Below are positions 29,009-38,180 of a DNA stretch of 64,000 bases, one piece after another. The position numbers and the translations under genes were made by a program. Location of the stretch: contig NZ_JABCSC020000001.1 in NCBI RefSeq assembly GCF_012972705.2, positions 868,001-932,000 on the forward strand, given 5' to 3'. Below the pieces are notes generated by a model. It saw nothing but the letters and a program-made list of their open reading frames with translations. It was not told where the DNA came from and ran no database searches. This DNA comes from Uliginosibacterium aquaticum (GTDB taxonomy: Bacteria; Pseudomonadota; Gammaproteobacteria; Burkholderiales; Rhodocyclaceae). The number at the start of each line of letters is the position of its first letter. Positions within the stretch are counted from its first letter, which is position 1.

Positions 29009-31354
29009 TCAGCGATTCTCGAAGCGGTTCAGATCGAGGATGCCCGCTTCGATCGGTTCCTGGCGACGGTAGTCGGCATTGATGGCGTCGCTCATGGCCC
29101 AGAAATCCGGGCTGGTGCGGCGCACGCCGAAGCGCTCCATCAGTTCGCGATAGTCTGCCTTGCTGCCGAGGCGGGCGATGCGCTGGGTGAATTCCGCCAG
29201 CTCCTTGCGCTGGAGGCGGTAGAAGGCGTTCGGGTAGGCGGTGGCGATGCCTTGCAGCACGTCCAGACCGTATTCGGCGGGTACCACGGCCTTGTCCTCG
29301 CGTAGCAGCATGGTGATGTTGCGATGCGCGGTGTTGCGCAGCAGGGTGAAGGTGAGGGGCGCGCGGCCGGGCTCTTCGATGCGCAGGAAGCTGGCTTCGG
29401 GCAGCCAGCTGAGGGTGGCGCCGCGCACGCTGGCAAGCGTCTCCAACTCGCGGCGCAAGCGGTTGTCGGCCAGGCTGGCAAGGCTGTGCTGTTGCTCCAG
29501 TATCGGTCGCAGGCGTTCGGCGAGCATGCCCATCACTTCTTGGGCGGGAGGCTCCTTGCCGGACAGGCGGATGCCGGATTCGCGGTTGTAATGGGCGTAC
29601 TTGCCATACACGTGATCCTTCACGTTACGGCTGGCATCGCGGTACCAGTAGTCGCGCACGCCGATGCGCTCGGCTTGTGGCAGCAGGGCAATGAAGTTGA
29701 ACTCACCCTCCATGCGCAGAAAATCCATGTAGAGCCGGGTGTTGACCTGGTGACCGAGGTTGCCGAAAACGTCATAGCCAGCGGTGAGCAGGTAGTGGAT
29801 GCGCTCGAGCAGTGAGTAGCTCAGGACCCAGGCGGTTTTTGGGGTTTGCCCGGCGAGGCCTTTCATCACGGTGGCGCTGTCGAAATGGCGGTAGATCGTC
29901 AGGGCGGCATTGGCGTTCTGGCCGTCGCCGTTCCAGAGCAGGTCCAGCGAAACCTCTTCGGGGCGGGTGAAGCGTTTTTCCAGATAGGCGGACTTGGCTT
30001 CCAGGTAGCGCTCTTCCTGACGGGAATAGCGGATCAGGGGCGTGAGCACGAGGGAGTTGCTCTCCTCCGCTGCGGGCAGGGTGAGGTTGCGACTCTCCAG
30101 GGAGAGGAATTCGGCGTCTGAGCTGGTGAGGGTTTCCGGATCCTGGAAGAAGACCCAGAAGTGATCATTGATCACGTTCAGTGCGGTCTGGCCGCGACAT
30201 ACCGGGCCTTTGATGAAGCCCATCACGGTGAATTCGGCCTCATCAAGCATGAAACGGTAGCGCGCCTTCACCGGTAGCTCGGCAAACGCCCTGAAGGGGT
30301 TAGCGGCGATTTCGGGCGCGTAGCTCGGCAGGCTCGTGACCTGATAATCCGGCGTGAAGAACAGCTCCTGCCAGCGTGTCATGCGCCGGGCGCTCAGGGC
30401 ATAAGGCATGTGCGACTTGGCAACGATGCTTTCTTCCACCGGCAGCAGGCGGTAGTAGAACGGGGCCTTGCCCGGATCATCGAAGGGGCGGCGGCTGGCG
30501 ATCTCGCGGGCGGGCTGGCCCGAGGGCGTGGTGGAGCGGATCAGGCGGAAGTAGCGCAGCTCCGGCTCGCCTTCGAAATACAGATTGGCGAGAAACAGGT
30601 GCTCGTAGATGTAGCGGGATACCAGTTGCTCGCGCAGCGAGCTGCCGTTGAAGAAACGCTCCCACTTGCGGATTTCATCCGTCACGCTGGTCGCCAGCGG
30701 ACGCGAACCTTCGTAGGGCGCCCCTTGCTGCAGCCAGCGTCGCAGCAAGCTGCTCTCCGCGCTGTTGATAGCCGGCATGCCGAAGGGCATGCCCATCAGC
30801 GGGTTCTTGCGTTCGAAGGCGCTGTACTCCTCGATGCTGGGGCACTGGTTGGGGCGATTCAGCGAGAAGTCCAGCGAGTCCGGTGCGGGTTCGTTCGGAG
30901 TAAGCGGATGGCGCTCCTTCAGATCGAGGGCACGCGCCAGCAGGCTGGCCTGCAGTTCGGCCGCCGGCGTGGCCGGGAACTCGTTGAGCACCGGATGGAA
31001 GCCCTTCTTGCGCCAGGCTGAAGGCTGGTCGGCATCAATGAAGAGGCGGGTCGGGTTTGCCTCGAACAGGCGGGCGGCGTCATAAACGTTGTCCTTGCTG
31101 GCACCGCGGCTGATGCCCTCGAAGGAGCCGAGCTTGAGCTGGCAGGCGGCGTCGTAGCAGGCGTGGCAGACCACGCAGCGCTGCTCCAGCACCGGCAGCA
31201 CTTCCGAGCGGAAAGAGACCTGGCCGGCCTCGGCATGCGGGGTATCGAAACGGGCCGGATTGGCGGGGCCGAAGAGCGCACCGAGATCTTCGCGGGCGAG
31301 CGTGGCACAGCCGACCAGGAAGACCAGCAGAGCGAGGAGGTAGGGGCGTTTCAT
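29009..31354 (-). CDS. cti: Fatty acid cis/trans isomerase, haem c lipoprotein
   Basis: 781 residues, similar in length to the Pseudomonas enzyme. It converts cis to trans unsaturated acyl chains of membrane phospholipids without energy or turnover, to stiffen the membrane under solvent or heat stress. A signal peptide with lipobox-like LVGC (Cys 16) directs it to the periplasm. A cytochrome c-type CVVCH motif lies near residue 60, then FIDADQPSAWRKKGFHPVLNE and the conserved RPNQCPS, MPFGMPAI and WLQQGAPYEG segments. It appears monocistronic and downstream of mutL on the same strand. Confidence 0.95.
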   Translation of the reverse strand: MKRPYLLALLVFLVGCATLAREDLGALFGPANPARFDTPHAEAGQVSFRSEVLPVLEQRCVVCHACYDAACQLKLGSFEGISRGASKDNVYDAARLFEANPTRLFIDADQPSAWRKKGFHPVLNEFPATPAAELQASLLARALDLKERHPLTPNEPAPDSLDFSLNRPNQCPSIEEYSAFERKNPLMGMPFGMPAINSAESSLLRRWLQQGAPYEGSRPLATSVTDEIRKWERFFNGSSLREQLVSRYIYEHLFLANLYFEGEPELRYFRLIRSTTPSGQPAREIASRRPFDDPGKAPFYYRLLPVEESIVAKSHMPYALSARRMTRWQELFFTPDYQVTSLPSYAPEIAANPFRAFAELPVKARYRFMLDEAEFTVMGFIKGPVCRGQTALNVINDHFWVFFQDPETLTSSDAEFLSLESRNLTLPAAEESNSLVLTPLIRYSRQEERYLEAKSAYLEKRFTRPEEVSLDLLWNGDGQNANAALTIYRHFDSATVMKGLAGQTPKTAWVLSYSLLERIHYLLTAGYDVFGNLGHQVNTRLYMDFLRMEGEFNFIALLPQAERIGVRDYWYRDASRNVKDHVYGKYAHYNRESGIRLSGKEPPAQEVMGMLAERLRPILEQQHSLASLADNRLRRELETLASVRGATLSWLPEASFLRIEEPGRAPLTFTLLRNTAHRNITMLLREDKAVVPAEYGLDVLQGIATAYPNAFYRLQRKELAEFTQRIARLGSKADYRELMERFGVRRTSPDFWAMSDAINADYRRQEPIEAGILDLNRFENR

Positions 31355-31404
31355 GAGCTGGCCTTCAGCAACTTGGAATAGGGTAAAGGAATGGTGGCGT
31401 CGGC

Positions 31405-33231
31405 TTATTGCCCGCGCATGAAGAGCTTGTCGAGATCATTCATGCTCAGCTGGGTCCAGGTCGGGCGGCCGTGGTTGCACTGATCGGCGCGCTCGGTGGC
31501 TTCCATGTCGCGCAAGAGTGCATTCATCTCGGGCAGGGTCAGCTGGCGGTTGGCGCGCACTGCGCCGTGGCAGGCCATGGTTGCGAGCAGTTCGTTGCGC
31601 CGTGCGGCGATCACCTCCGAGGCCGGGAAATCGCGCAGCTCGGCGAGCAGGGCTCTCAAGAGTTCACTCACGTTGGCGCGCCCGAGCAGCGCCGGTACGC
31701 TACGTACGGCGAGCTCGTTCGGCCCGGCGGCGGCGACGTCAAAGCCCATGCGATTGAGGGTGTCGGCCTGCTCCTCGGCGGTGGCGAGCTCTATCTTGCT
31801 GGCGTTGAAGATGGCCGGAATCAATAGGCGCTGCACACCGGGGGCGCCATCGAGCACATGCTTCAACTGCTCGTAGAGAATGCGTTCGTGGGCGGCATGC
31901 ATGTCCACCAGCACCAGGCCGTGGGCATTCTGTGCCAGCACATAGACGCCATGGATCTGGCCGACGGCATAGCCAAGCGGGGCCGAGCTTGCGCTACCGG
32001 CGTCGGCAGCGGGCAGGTTCGGCATCTGCGGGGCAAGGCGTTCGAGGGTGGCCGGATTGAAGCTGGCCCCGCCATTCGGACGCTCGAAGCTGGCCGGGCG
32101 GAAGCCCTCGCTGCGGGCGGGTTCTGCGCGGGTCTGCCAGGCCGAGAGGTTTTGCGGCAGGCCTGGCTCTTCGACGCCGAGACGAGCCTGTTCGGTGGGG
32201 CCGCTGTAGGGTGCGAGGGGCGCTGCAGGTCCTTGCGCCAGGCTGGCGGACTGCACCGGCACAGCCAGCGAGCGCGACAGGCCATGGAAGACGAACTGGT
32301 GAATCGCGCGGCCTTCACGGAAACGCACCTCGGTCTTGGCCGGGTGCACATTCACATCCACTCCGGCCGGATCCATGTCGAGGAACAGTACGAAGGCCGG
32401 ATGCCGTGCGCCGTGGAGGATGTCGGCATAGGCCTCGCGCAGGGCATGCTGGATCAGCTTGTCGCGCACGAAACGGCCATTCACGTAGAAAAACTGGGCA
32501 TCGCGGTTGGCGCGCGCATAGGCCGGCAGGGCGGCGAAACCGTAAAGGCGCAGCGGGCCGCTGTCCACTTCGACGCGGCGGCAGTTGGCCATGAAGTCGT
32601 CGCCCAGAATCTCGCGTACCCGCCGCTCGGCATCACCCGCCGCGAGGCGCAGGGAGACGCGGCCGTTGTGGGCCAGCTGGAAGCCGACATCCGGCCGGGC
32701 CAGCGCCACGCGGCGAAACACGTCGTCGCAGTGGCCGAACTCGGTGGACTCGGACTTGAGAAATTTTCGCCGCGCCGGGGTGTTGTAGTAGAGGTCTTCC
32801 ACCTCGATCACCGTGCCGCTATTCAGGGCTGCTGGCGCTGGCTCACGTTCGCGTTCGGTGACGCGCCAGGCGTGTGCAGCGCCGGTGGCGCGGCTGATGA
32901 TCTTGGTGCGGGCGACGGACGCGATGGCGGCCAGCGCTTCGCCGCGAAAACCCATGGTGCCCACGGCCTCCAGGTCTTCGAGCGAAGCAATCTTGCTGGT
33001 GGCGTGGCGCTCCAGTGCCAGGGCCAGGTCGTCCTTGTCGATGCCGCAGCCGTCATCGGTGATGCGTAGTTGCTTCACGCCGCCCTGGGCAAGTGCTACC
33101 TCAATCGCCCGGCTACCTGCGTCCAGACTGTTTTCCATCAGCTCCTTGAGCACTGAGGCCGGGCGTTCGACGACCTCGCCGGCGGCGATCTGGTTGATCA
33201 GGACTTCAGGGAGTTTGTGGATGGCAGGCAT
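31405..33231 (-). CDS. mutL: DNA mismatch repair protein MutL
   Basis: 608 residues. The N-terminal GHKL ATPase has ENSLDAGS, DDGCGI and GFRGEAL; a variable Pro-rich linker (about 320-410) leads to the dimerisation domain. The C-terminal domain carries DMHAAHERILYE, close to the DQHAxxExxxxE metal site of nicking MutL proteins, with ACHGAVRA and CNHGRPT. That suggests intrinsic nicking activity, as expected for species without MutH. The start MPAIHKLPEVLINQIAAGEV is canonical. It lies 50 bases upstream of cti. Confidence 0.97.
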   Translation of the reverse strand: MPAIHKLPEVLINQIAAGEVVERPASVLKELMENSLDAGSRAIEVALAQGGVKQLRITDDGCGIDKDDLALALERHATSKIASLEDLEAVGTMGFRGEALAAIASVARTKIISRATGAAHAWRVTEREREPAPAALNSGTVIEVEDLYYNTPARRKFLKSESTEFGHCDDVFRRVALARPDVGFQLAHNGRVSLRLAAGDAERRVREILGDDFMANCRRVEVDSGPLRLYGFAALPAYARANRDAQFFYVNGRFVRDKLIQHALREAYADILHGARHPAFVLFLDMDPAGVDVNVHPAKTEVRFREGRAIHQFVFHGLSRSLAVPVQSASLAQGPAAPLAPYSGPTEQARLGVEEPGLPQNLSAWQTRAEPARSEGFRPASFERPNGGASFNPATLERLAPQMPNLPAADAGSASSAPLGYAVGQIHGVYVLAQNAHGLVLVDMHAAHERILYEQLKHVLDGAPGVQRLLIPAIFNASKIELATAEEQADTLNRMGFDVAAAGPNELAVRSVPALLGRANVSELLRALLAELRDFPASEVIAARRNELLATMACHGAVRANRQLTLPEMNALLRDMEATERADQCNHGRPTWTQLSMNDLDKLFMRGQ

Positions 33232-33360
33232 GCGGCGGCAACTACGGCGGGGAAGCCGGCATTATCCCGAAAATCGGGCATGGAGAGTGGTGAGGCGGGC
33301 AGGCGGGGGCGTTTCAAGCGCCGCTGCCGGCGCATGCTTTCGTTCGCTTCCTGTAGCCCT

Positions 33361-34221
33361 TTACTCTGCCGCGATCTCTCCGGCCAGCACGGGCGCCCAC
33401 ATTTCCTCCGGGGCGCCCACGCGCTGCATCACTGCGCTGCGCTTGATATGCAGCAGCTCGGCCAGCGCGGTGTAGTCGTCGGGCAGGGCTGGATCGTTCC
33501 AGCCGTTGGCGGCATGGCGGGCGAGGTCGCAGGCCAGCAGCACGGTACGCACGCGTGGATTCTGAGCGTTCTCGTCGCTCATCAGGGTGATCAGCAGATC
33601 GGGCAGGTGCCAGGCCTGGACCAGGGCTTCCTGCAGATCCTGAATGCTCACGCCGAGCACGGCTTGCTGCGCCACCACACTGCGAAGGCCCGGCTGATCC
33701 TTCTTCATCTGCTCGATCTGCTGCATGCAGACTGGCGCAAAGCACCAGAACAGGATTTCGGCTGCTTCGTGCAGCAGGGCCGCCACGGTGACTTCGTCTA
33801 CATCGATGTCGTGGCGCAGCAGGGCGAAATCGCGGGCCCAGTGCGCTGCGTGCTGCGCCCGGCTGACTACATGCAGCAAGCCCACCAGGCCCTTGGGATG
33901 GCTGGCGAGATAGGCCTCCACGGTCGGCAGCTTGCCGAACTTGTCGAAGAAGGGCGAGATGCCCATCATCATGATGGCGCGATCGATGGTGGTGATGTCG
34001 TGGTTCTGCTTGCGATGGCGATGGGTTTCCAGATACACCAGCACGCGCAGGGCCAGCATCGGGTCACGTAGCACTTCAGAGGCCAGCGAGCGGCCGCTGA
34101 TGCGATCTTCGTTACTATGCAACTCGCCCAGCGCACGCATGCTCCGCCTCAGTACCGGGAGTTCGTGGCTGCTGAAGTAAGCGATATAGCTGTCAACGGA
34201 ATCGAGAGGTTTGGCGAGCAT
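33361..34221 (-). CDS. HDOD domain signalling protein
   Basis: 286 residues consisting largely of an HDOD fold, an HD-like helical domain lacking a full metal site. Visible marks are LPVLRRSMRALGEL, LASEVLRDPMLALRVLVYLE, DRAIMMMGISPFFDKFGKLP and HWARDFALLRHDIDVDEVTVAALLHEAAEILF. HDOD proteins act in stress, cell-cycle or c-di-GMP-linked signalling by protein interaction. No second domain is attached. It is divergent from the oxidoreductase-response regulator pair (217-base gap). Confidence 0.85.
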   Translation of the reverse strand: MLAKPLDSVDSYIAYFSSHELPVLRRSMRALGELHSNEDRISGRSLASEVLRDPMLALRVLVYLETHRHRKQNHDITTIDRAIMMMGISPFFDKFGKLPTVEAYLASHPKGLVGLLHVVSRAQHAAHWARDFALLRHDIDVDEVTVAALLHEAAEILFWCFAPVCMQQIEQMKKDQPGLRSVVAQQAVLGVSIQDLQEALVQAWHLPDLLITLMSDENAQNPRVRTVLLACDLARHAANGWNDPALPDDYTALAELLHIKRSAVMQRVGAPEEMWAPVLAGEIAAE

Positions 34222-34437
34222 GGTTCTTCATAGCAAGGGAATGCCCCCTGTTCTACGGCAGGGGGTGAGCAGATCTTTAGCTTTATCAATTGTTTGCCGT
34301 TGGTCGTAGATCTTTCGGCGTATGCCGGAATTGCTGCGCCGCGGCAGGTCTCGGCGCCGTAAAAGCGGATTAGGATTGCGGCCGGACAAAGCCTGCCCTC
34401 ACACTTGCGCTGTTTCCTTTACGAGAGCCTGTTACCG

Positions 34438-35466
34438 GTGACTTTTTTTCGCGCCTTCTGCATCGAACGCTCTGCGCCTGCGACCCGTGAGGCGTTGTGC
34501 GGACGCTTTCTGAGCCTGGATGAAACTGCGCTGGATGCGGGCGATGTATTGATCCGTGTTGAGTGTTCTTCGGTCAATTTCAAGGATGCCCTGGCCGCGA
34601 CTGGCCGCGGCAAGGTGGTGCGCCGTTTCCCCTGCGTCGGTGGCATCGATCTGGCCGGCACCGTGCTGCGCAGTGCGGCGCCCCGGTTTGCGCCGGGCGA
34701 GAAAGTGATTGCTACCGGCTACGAACTGGGGGTGGCGCATCACGGCGGCTACGCCGAGCGCGCCTTGCTGCCTGGGGGCTGGTTGTTGCCGCTGCCGGCG
34801 TCCTTGTCTTCGCAGGAGTCGATGGCCATCGGCACCGCCGGACTGACCGCAGCGATGGCCATCACCCGGATGGAAGAGAATGGCCTCAAGCCCGAGCGCG
34901 GCCCAGTGCTGGTGACCGGCGCTTCCGGCGGTGTTGGCACTCTCGCCATCGACATGCTGGCCGGGCGGGGCTACGAGGTGGTGGCCCTCACCGCCAAGGC
35001 GGAGCAGGCCGACTGGCTGCGCGGCCTGGGCGCTAGCCGGGTAATGTTGCGCAGTGAACTGCCGCTGGATGCGTTCAAGCCGCTGGACAAGGGAATCTGG
35101 GCCGGCGTGATCGACAATCTGGGGGGCGCGACGCTGGCCTGGGCGCTCTCCACCAGCAAACCCACCGGTGTGGTGGCAAGTATCGGGCTGGCAGCCGACA
35201 GCCATCTGAGCGCTTCGATGATGCCCTTCGTCCTGCGCGGCGTCAGTTTATTGGGCATCGATTCGGTCTATGCTGGATTCAGTGTGCGCGAACGCGCATG
35301 GGCGCGGCTGGCCGCTGATCTGCGGCCGCGCCATCTTGCCTCGATCATGCGGATAATCCCTTTCGAAGCTTTGCCGCAAGTGTTTGGTGAATTCATTGCA
35401 GCCCGCGCCACGGGCCGCACCGTGGTGCAGATTGCCCGCAGTGGCGAAACAGAGGACATGACATGA
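34438..35466 (+). CDS. AcuI/YhdH-type zinc-independent medium-chain oxidoreductase
   Basis: 342 residues from GTG 34438, whose N-terminus (MTFFRAFCIER) fits the family; the frame is open upstream to a TTG at 34405. MDR fold with NFKDALAATGRGKV, PCVGGIDLAGTV, GTAGLTAAMAI and the NADP-binding GASGGVGTLAIDMLAGRG. Relatives reduce acryloyl-CoA or quinone-like substrates with NADPH; the true substrate is unknown. Zinc ligands are absent. The stop overlaps the start of the next gene by four bases (ATGA), so the two are translationally coupled, an unusual partner for an oxidoreductase. Confidence 0.88.
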   Translation: MTFFRAFCIERSAPATREALCGRFLSLDETALDAGDVLIRVECSSVNFKDALAATGRGKVVRRFPCVGGIDLAGTVLRSAAPRFAPGEKVIATGYELGVAHHGGYAERALLPGGWLLPLPASLSSQESMAIGTAGLTAAMAITRMEENGLKPERGPVLVTGASGGVGTLAIDMLAGRGYEVVALTAKAEQADWLRGLGASRVMLRSELPLDAFKPLDKGIWAGVIDNLGGATLAWALSTSKPTGVVASIGLAADSHLSASMMPFVLRGVSLLGIDSVYAGFSVRERAWARLAADLRPRHLASIMRIIPFEALPQVFGEFIAARATGRTVVQIARSGETEDMT

Positions 35467-36605
35467 GTGAAGTGGTTGCGCAGTTGCCGCGTGTGCTGAT
35501 CGTGGATGATTCGCGCATGGTGCGCGCCTCGCTGATCAAGCAGATCCGCGACAAGTTCGATGTGCGCGAGGAGGTCGATGGCGAAGCGGGCTGGCAGACC
35601 CTGCTGCTCGACCCGACCATCGAGGTCGTGATCTCCGACATCGGCATGCCTCGCCTCGACGGTTTCGGCCTGCTGGCGCGCATCCGCGGCTCGCGTCTGT
35701 CACGCGTGAATACCCTGCCGGTGCTGATCATCTCGGGTGAAGACGAGAACGAAGCACGCATGAAGGCCCAGGCCATGGGTGCCACTGACTTCATTACCAA
35801 GGGGACGCCGCGCGTCGAGCTGGTCGCCCGCATCGAAGCCCTGGTCAAACTGGCCCAGACACGCCGCGAGCTCGAAGAGAGCCGCGAGCAACTGGTGCGC
35901 CGCAACCGTGGCGATGTGTCGGTGATGGTCATCCAGGTCGATGGCTACGACAAACTGTGCGAGAGCTACGGTCACAGCGTTGGTCAGCTGGTGCATCGCA
36001 AGCTCTCCAAGCTGCTGTCGGCCAAGGTGCGCAAGGAAGACACGATCGCCCACCTCGCCGAAGGTCAGTTTGCGGTGATCTCGCCGTCTGCCGATCTGGA
36101 TGCCTGTGGCGCCTTCGCCTTGAGATTGCGCCGGGCCATCGACACCATCGTGATGACCTACAAGGAGCACCGTATTCGCATCAGCCTGACCATCGGGCTG
36201 GCCAGCGCGCACGGCGATCCCAATCTTTCGCTGGAAGAACTGCTTCAGCTTGCCGCAGCCCGCGTGGCCGACGGCAGTTTGCTGGGGGGCAACCGTGTGG
36301 TGTCCGAGTCCGGCGAGGTTACGCCGGACAATATCGGCCGTTTCAGCCGCCTGGCCGTCAGCGTTGATCATGCCTTGACCCAGATCCGCACCGGTAGCAA
36401 GGAAGAGGCCCGCAAGCGCCTGCGCGAGCTGGTGCAGACCGTGATGCCGTTGCTGGAGCTGATGGAGGACGATTTCCGGATTTCGCTGAACCTGCTGACG
36501 CTGGCGGAGAAGGCCCAGATCACCTCGCTGGAAATGCACACCGCCACATCCACCTCCAGCCTGGTGACCAGCACGGCGACCAACATGACCCAGTGGAGAG
36601 GCTGA
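35463..36605 (+). CDS. Response regulator with degenerate GGDEF domain
   Basis: 380 residues. The N-terminal receiver (about 9-130) has LIVDDSRMVR, the phospho-acceptor Asp in EVVISDIGMPRLDG and a Lys in FITKGTP. A short coiled helix follows, then a GGDEF-fold domain (about 155-290). The signature RxGGDEF is replaced by HLAEGQF, so diguanylate cyclase activity is not expected and the domain may bind nucleotide or a partner. A helical tail follows (about 305-360). The start overlaps the oxidoreductase stop. No histidine kinase is adjacent; the PAS array kinases some 10 kb away are possible but unproven sources of phosphate. Confidence 0.85.
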   Translation: MSEVVAQLPRVLIVDDSRMVRASLIKQIRDKFDVREEVDGEAGWQTLLLDPTIEVVISDIGMPRLDGFGLLARIRGSRLSRVNTLPVLIISGEDENEARMKAQAMGATDFITKGTPRVELVARIEALVKLAQTRRELEESREQLVRRNRGDVSVMVIQVDGYDKLCESYGHSVGQLVHRKLSKLLSAKVRKEDTIAHLAEGQFAVISPSADLDACGAFALRLRRAIDTIVMTYKEHRIRISLTIGLASAHGDPNLSLEELLQLAAARVADGSLLGGNRVVSESGEVTPDNIGRFSRLAVSVDHALTQIRTGSKEEARKRLRELVQTVMPLLELMEDDFRISLNLLTLAEKAQITSLEMHTATSTSSLVTSTATNMTQWRG

Positions 36606-36722
36606 GCGCTGGATTTACCCGCGCGCATGCTGTCTGCCCGCATCGGCCCTTGAAGCGGCGGGTGCGCCTGTGCTGCAATGAGGGGGTACGGCTGCGGCCG
36701 GCCATGACCACAGGAGAGCAGC

Positions 36723-37403
36723 GTGCTGCGTATTGCCGTACAGAGCCATGATGGCGCCCCTCCTGGCCGCCCGCAGTGCGTTGAATTCGGCCCTGAAGGG
36801 GGCAGCATCGGTCGCGAGGAAGGTAATACCCTCCTGCTGGAAGACCCGGGCAAGCACCTCTCACGCATCCAGGCCCGCATCAAGTGGCTGGGTGGCGAAT
36901 ACTTCCTTGTCGATCAGGGTGGTAATCCCAGTTGCATCAATGGCCGCAAGCTCGGTAAAGGCAAGGTCGTCACCCTTCATGAAGGGGATCTGATCGGCAT
37001 GGGGGGCTGGGCCTTGCTGGTCGAGCACATCGGCGCCGATCGTCAGGTGCGCCAGAGGCTTGTGTCTGCCCCGCTGCCGCCCGTGGCGGCTCCGGTAGTG
37101 GCTGACGCTGAGGCGGTGAGTGAAACCCTGGAATTCGATTTCGAGCTCAGCACTCGTATGAGCCCTCCGGCTGGCAGCCCCCATGCCTTGCTTGAGGCCT
37201 TCATCCGCGGTCTGGGCATGCAGGGTCTGCGCCTGCCGGCTGAGCTGGACGAGCTACGGGCCGAGCGCCTCGGCGAACAATTGCGCCTGTTGCTCGGTGA
37301 GCAGCAGGCTGTGCCGGCCGAAACCCTGCATACCTTGTTGGGCGTGGCCCTGCAGCGGCAGCCGGATGAGATCGCTGCGCCGCCGGGCGAGCGGCCCTGC
37401 TGA
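36723..37403 (+). CDS. FHA domain protein
   Basis: 226 residues from a GTG with GGAG nine bases upstream. The N-terminal FHA fold (about 20-105) has GSIGREEGNTLLLED, HLSRIQARI and NGRKL, so the phosphothreonine-binding Arg, Ser and Asn are present, although the usual His of SRxH is Gln. A linker of about 40 residues leads to a helical C-terminus (ALLEAFIRGLGMQGLRLP) resembling the region after FHA in TagH-type proteins of type VI secretion. It ends seven bases before a PP2C phosphatase gene and is likely cotranscribed. Confidence 0.85.
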   Translation: MLRIAVQSHDGAPPGRPQCVEFGPEGGSIGREEGNTLLLEDPGKHLSRIQARIKWLGGEYFLVDQGGNPSCINGRKLGKGKVVTLHEGDLIGMGGWALLVEHIGADRQVRQRLVSAPLPPVAAPVVADAEAVSETLEFDFELSTRMSPPAGSPHALLEAFIRGLGMQGLRLPAELDELRAERLGEQLRLLLGEQQAVPAETLHTLLGVALQRQPDEIAAPPGERPC

Positions 37404-37410
37404 CCCGGTC

Positions 37411-38169
37411 ATGCTTGCCCTTTACAGCGCCGAGCAGAGCCACATCGGAGCGCGCCGTCGCAATGAAGACGCATGCGGCCAGGTTCGGGTTGGCGATAGT
37501 GTCTGCCTGTGTGTGTCTGACGGGGCGGGTGGCCATGGCGGCGGCGATGTTGCGGCCAGGATCGTGGTTGAAACCGTGCTGGGCATGTTCGAGGCTTCGC
37601 CTGGAGTGAGCTCTGCGGTGGCCGCTCGTCTGATCGAGGCGGCGCACGGCGCGGTACTGGTCGCCAAGCAGGATCATGTGGATGACATGCACGCCACCTG
37701 CGCGTTGCTGCTGATTGATCTTGAGCGGCGCGAGGCCGTGTGGGCCCATGCTGGAGACAGCCGGGTGTATTTCTTCCGTGCTGGTGAGGTCGTATTTCAG
37801 ACCCGCGATCACAGTCTGGTGCAAACCATGATTGATGCCGGTTATGGCGGCCTGGAGCTGACCCGCACCCATCCGCAGCGCAGCCTGCTTACCTCAGCCA
37901 TCGGCAATCTGGAAGGGATCGAAGTGAGTGTGTCGGGCGAGGCTTTACCCCTGCAGGTCGGCGATAGCTTCCTGGTCTGCTCCGATGGCTGGTGGGAGCA
38001 TGTTCATGAGACGCAGATGGTGACGACTCTGGCCGAGGCGGTGAGCATGCCGGACTGGCTGGAACGCATGGCCCGGGTGGTCAGTGCCGATCCTGCGCCG
38101 CGCCATGACAACTACACGGCGATTGCGGTTCGCCTGCAGGACGCCGGGGCGCAGCCTCCACTCGCTTGA
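37411..38169 (+). CDS. PP2C-family Ser/Thr protein phosphatase
   Basis: 252 residues. All PP2C motifs are visible: RRRNEDACG, SDGAGGHGGGDVAA with the metal-binding Asp, HAGDSRVY, RDHSLVQ, LTSAIG, CSDGWWEHV and the terminal RHDNYTAI. It should dephosphorylate Ser/Thr on targets of the convergent kinase 12 bases downstream. The start ATG 37411 gives a canonical N-terminus; a longer overlapping frame is a shadow. Cytoplasmic, no membrane segment. Confidence 0.95.
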   Translation: MLALYSAEQSHIGARRRNEDACGQVRVGDSVCLCVSDGAGGHGGGDVAARIVVETVLGMFEASPGVSSAVAARLIEAAHGAVLVAKQDHVDDMHATCALLLIDLERREAVWAHAGDSRVYFFRAGEVVFQTRDHSLVQTMIDAGYGGLELTRTHPQRSLLTSAIGNLEGIEVSVSGEALPLQVGDSFLVCSDGWWEHVHETQMVTTLAEAVSMPDWLERMARVVSADPAPRHDNYTAIAVRLQDAGAQPPLA

Positions 38170-38180
38170 GCCCTGAGGAC

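Noticed and set aside
34405-34437. TTG start for the oxidoreductase, adding 11 residues
   Set aside because: The family N-terminus begins at the GTG at 34438; the extra residues have no counterpart and no ribosome site.
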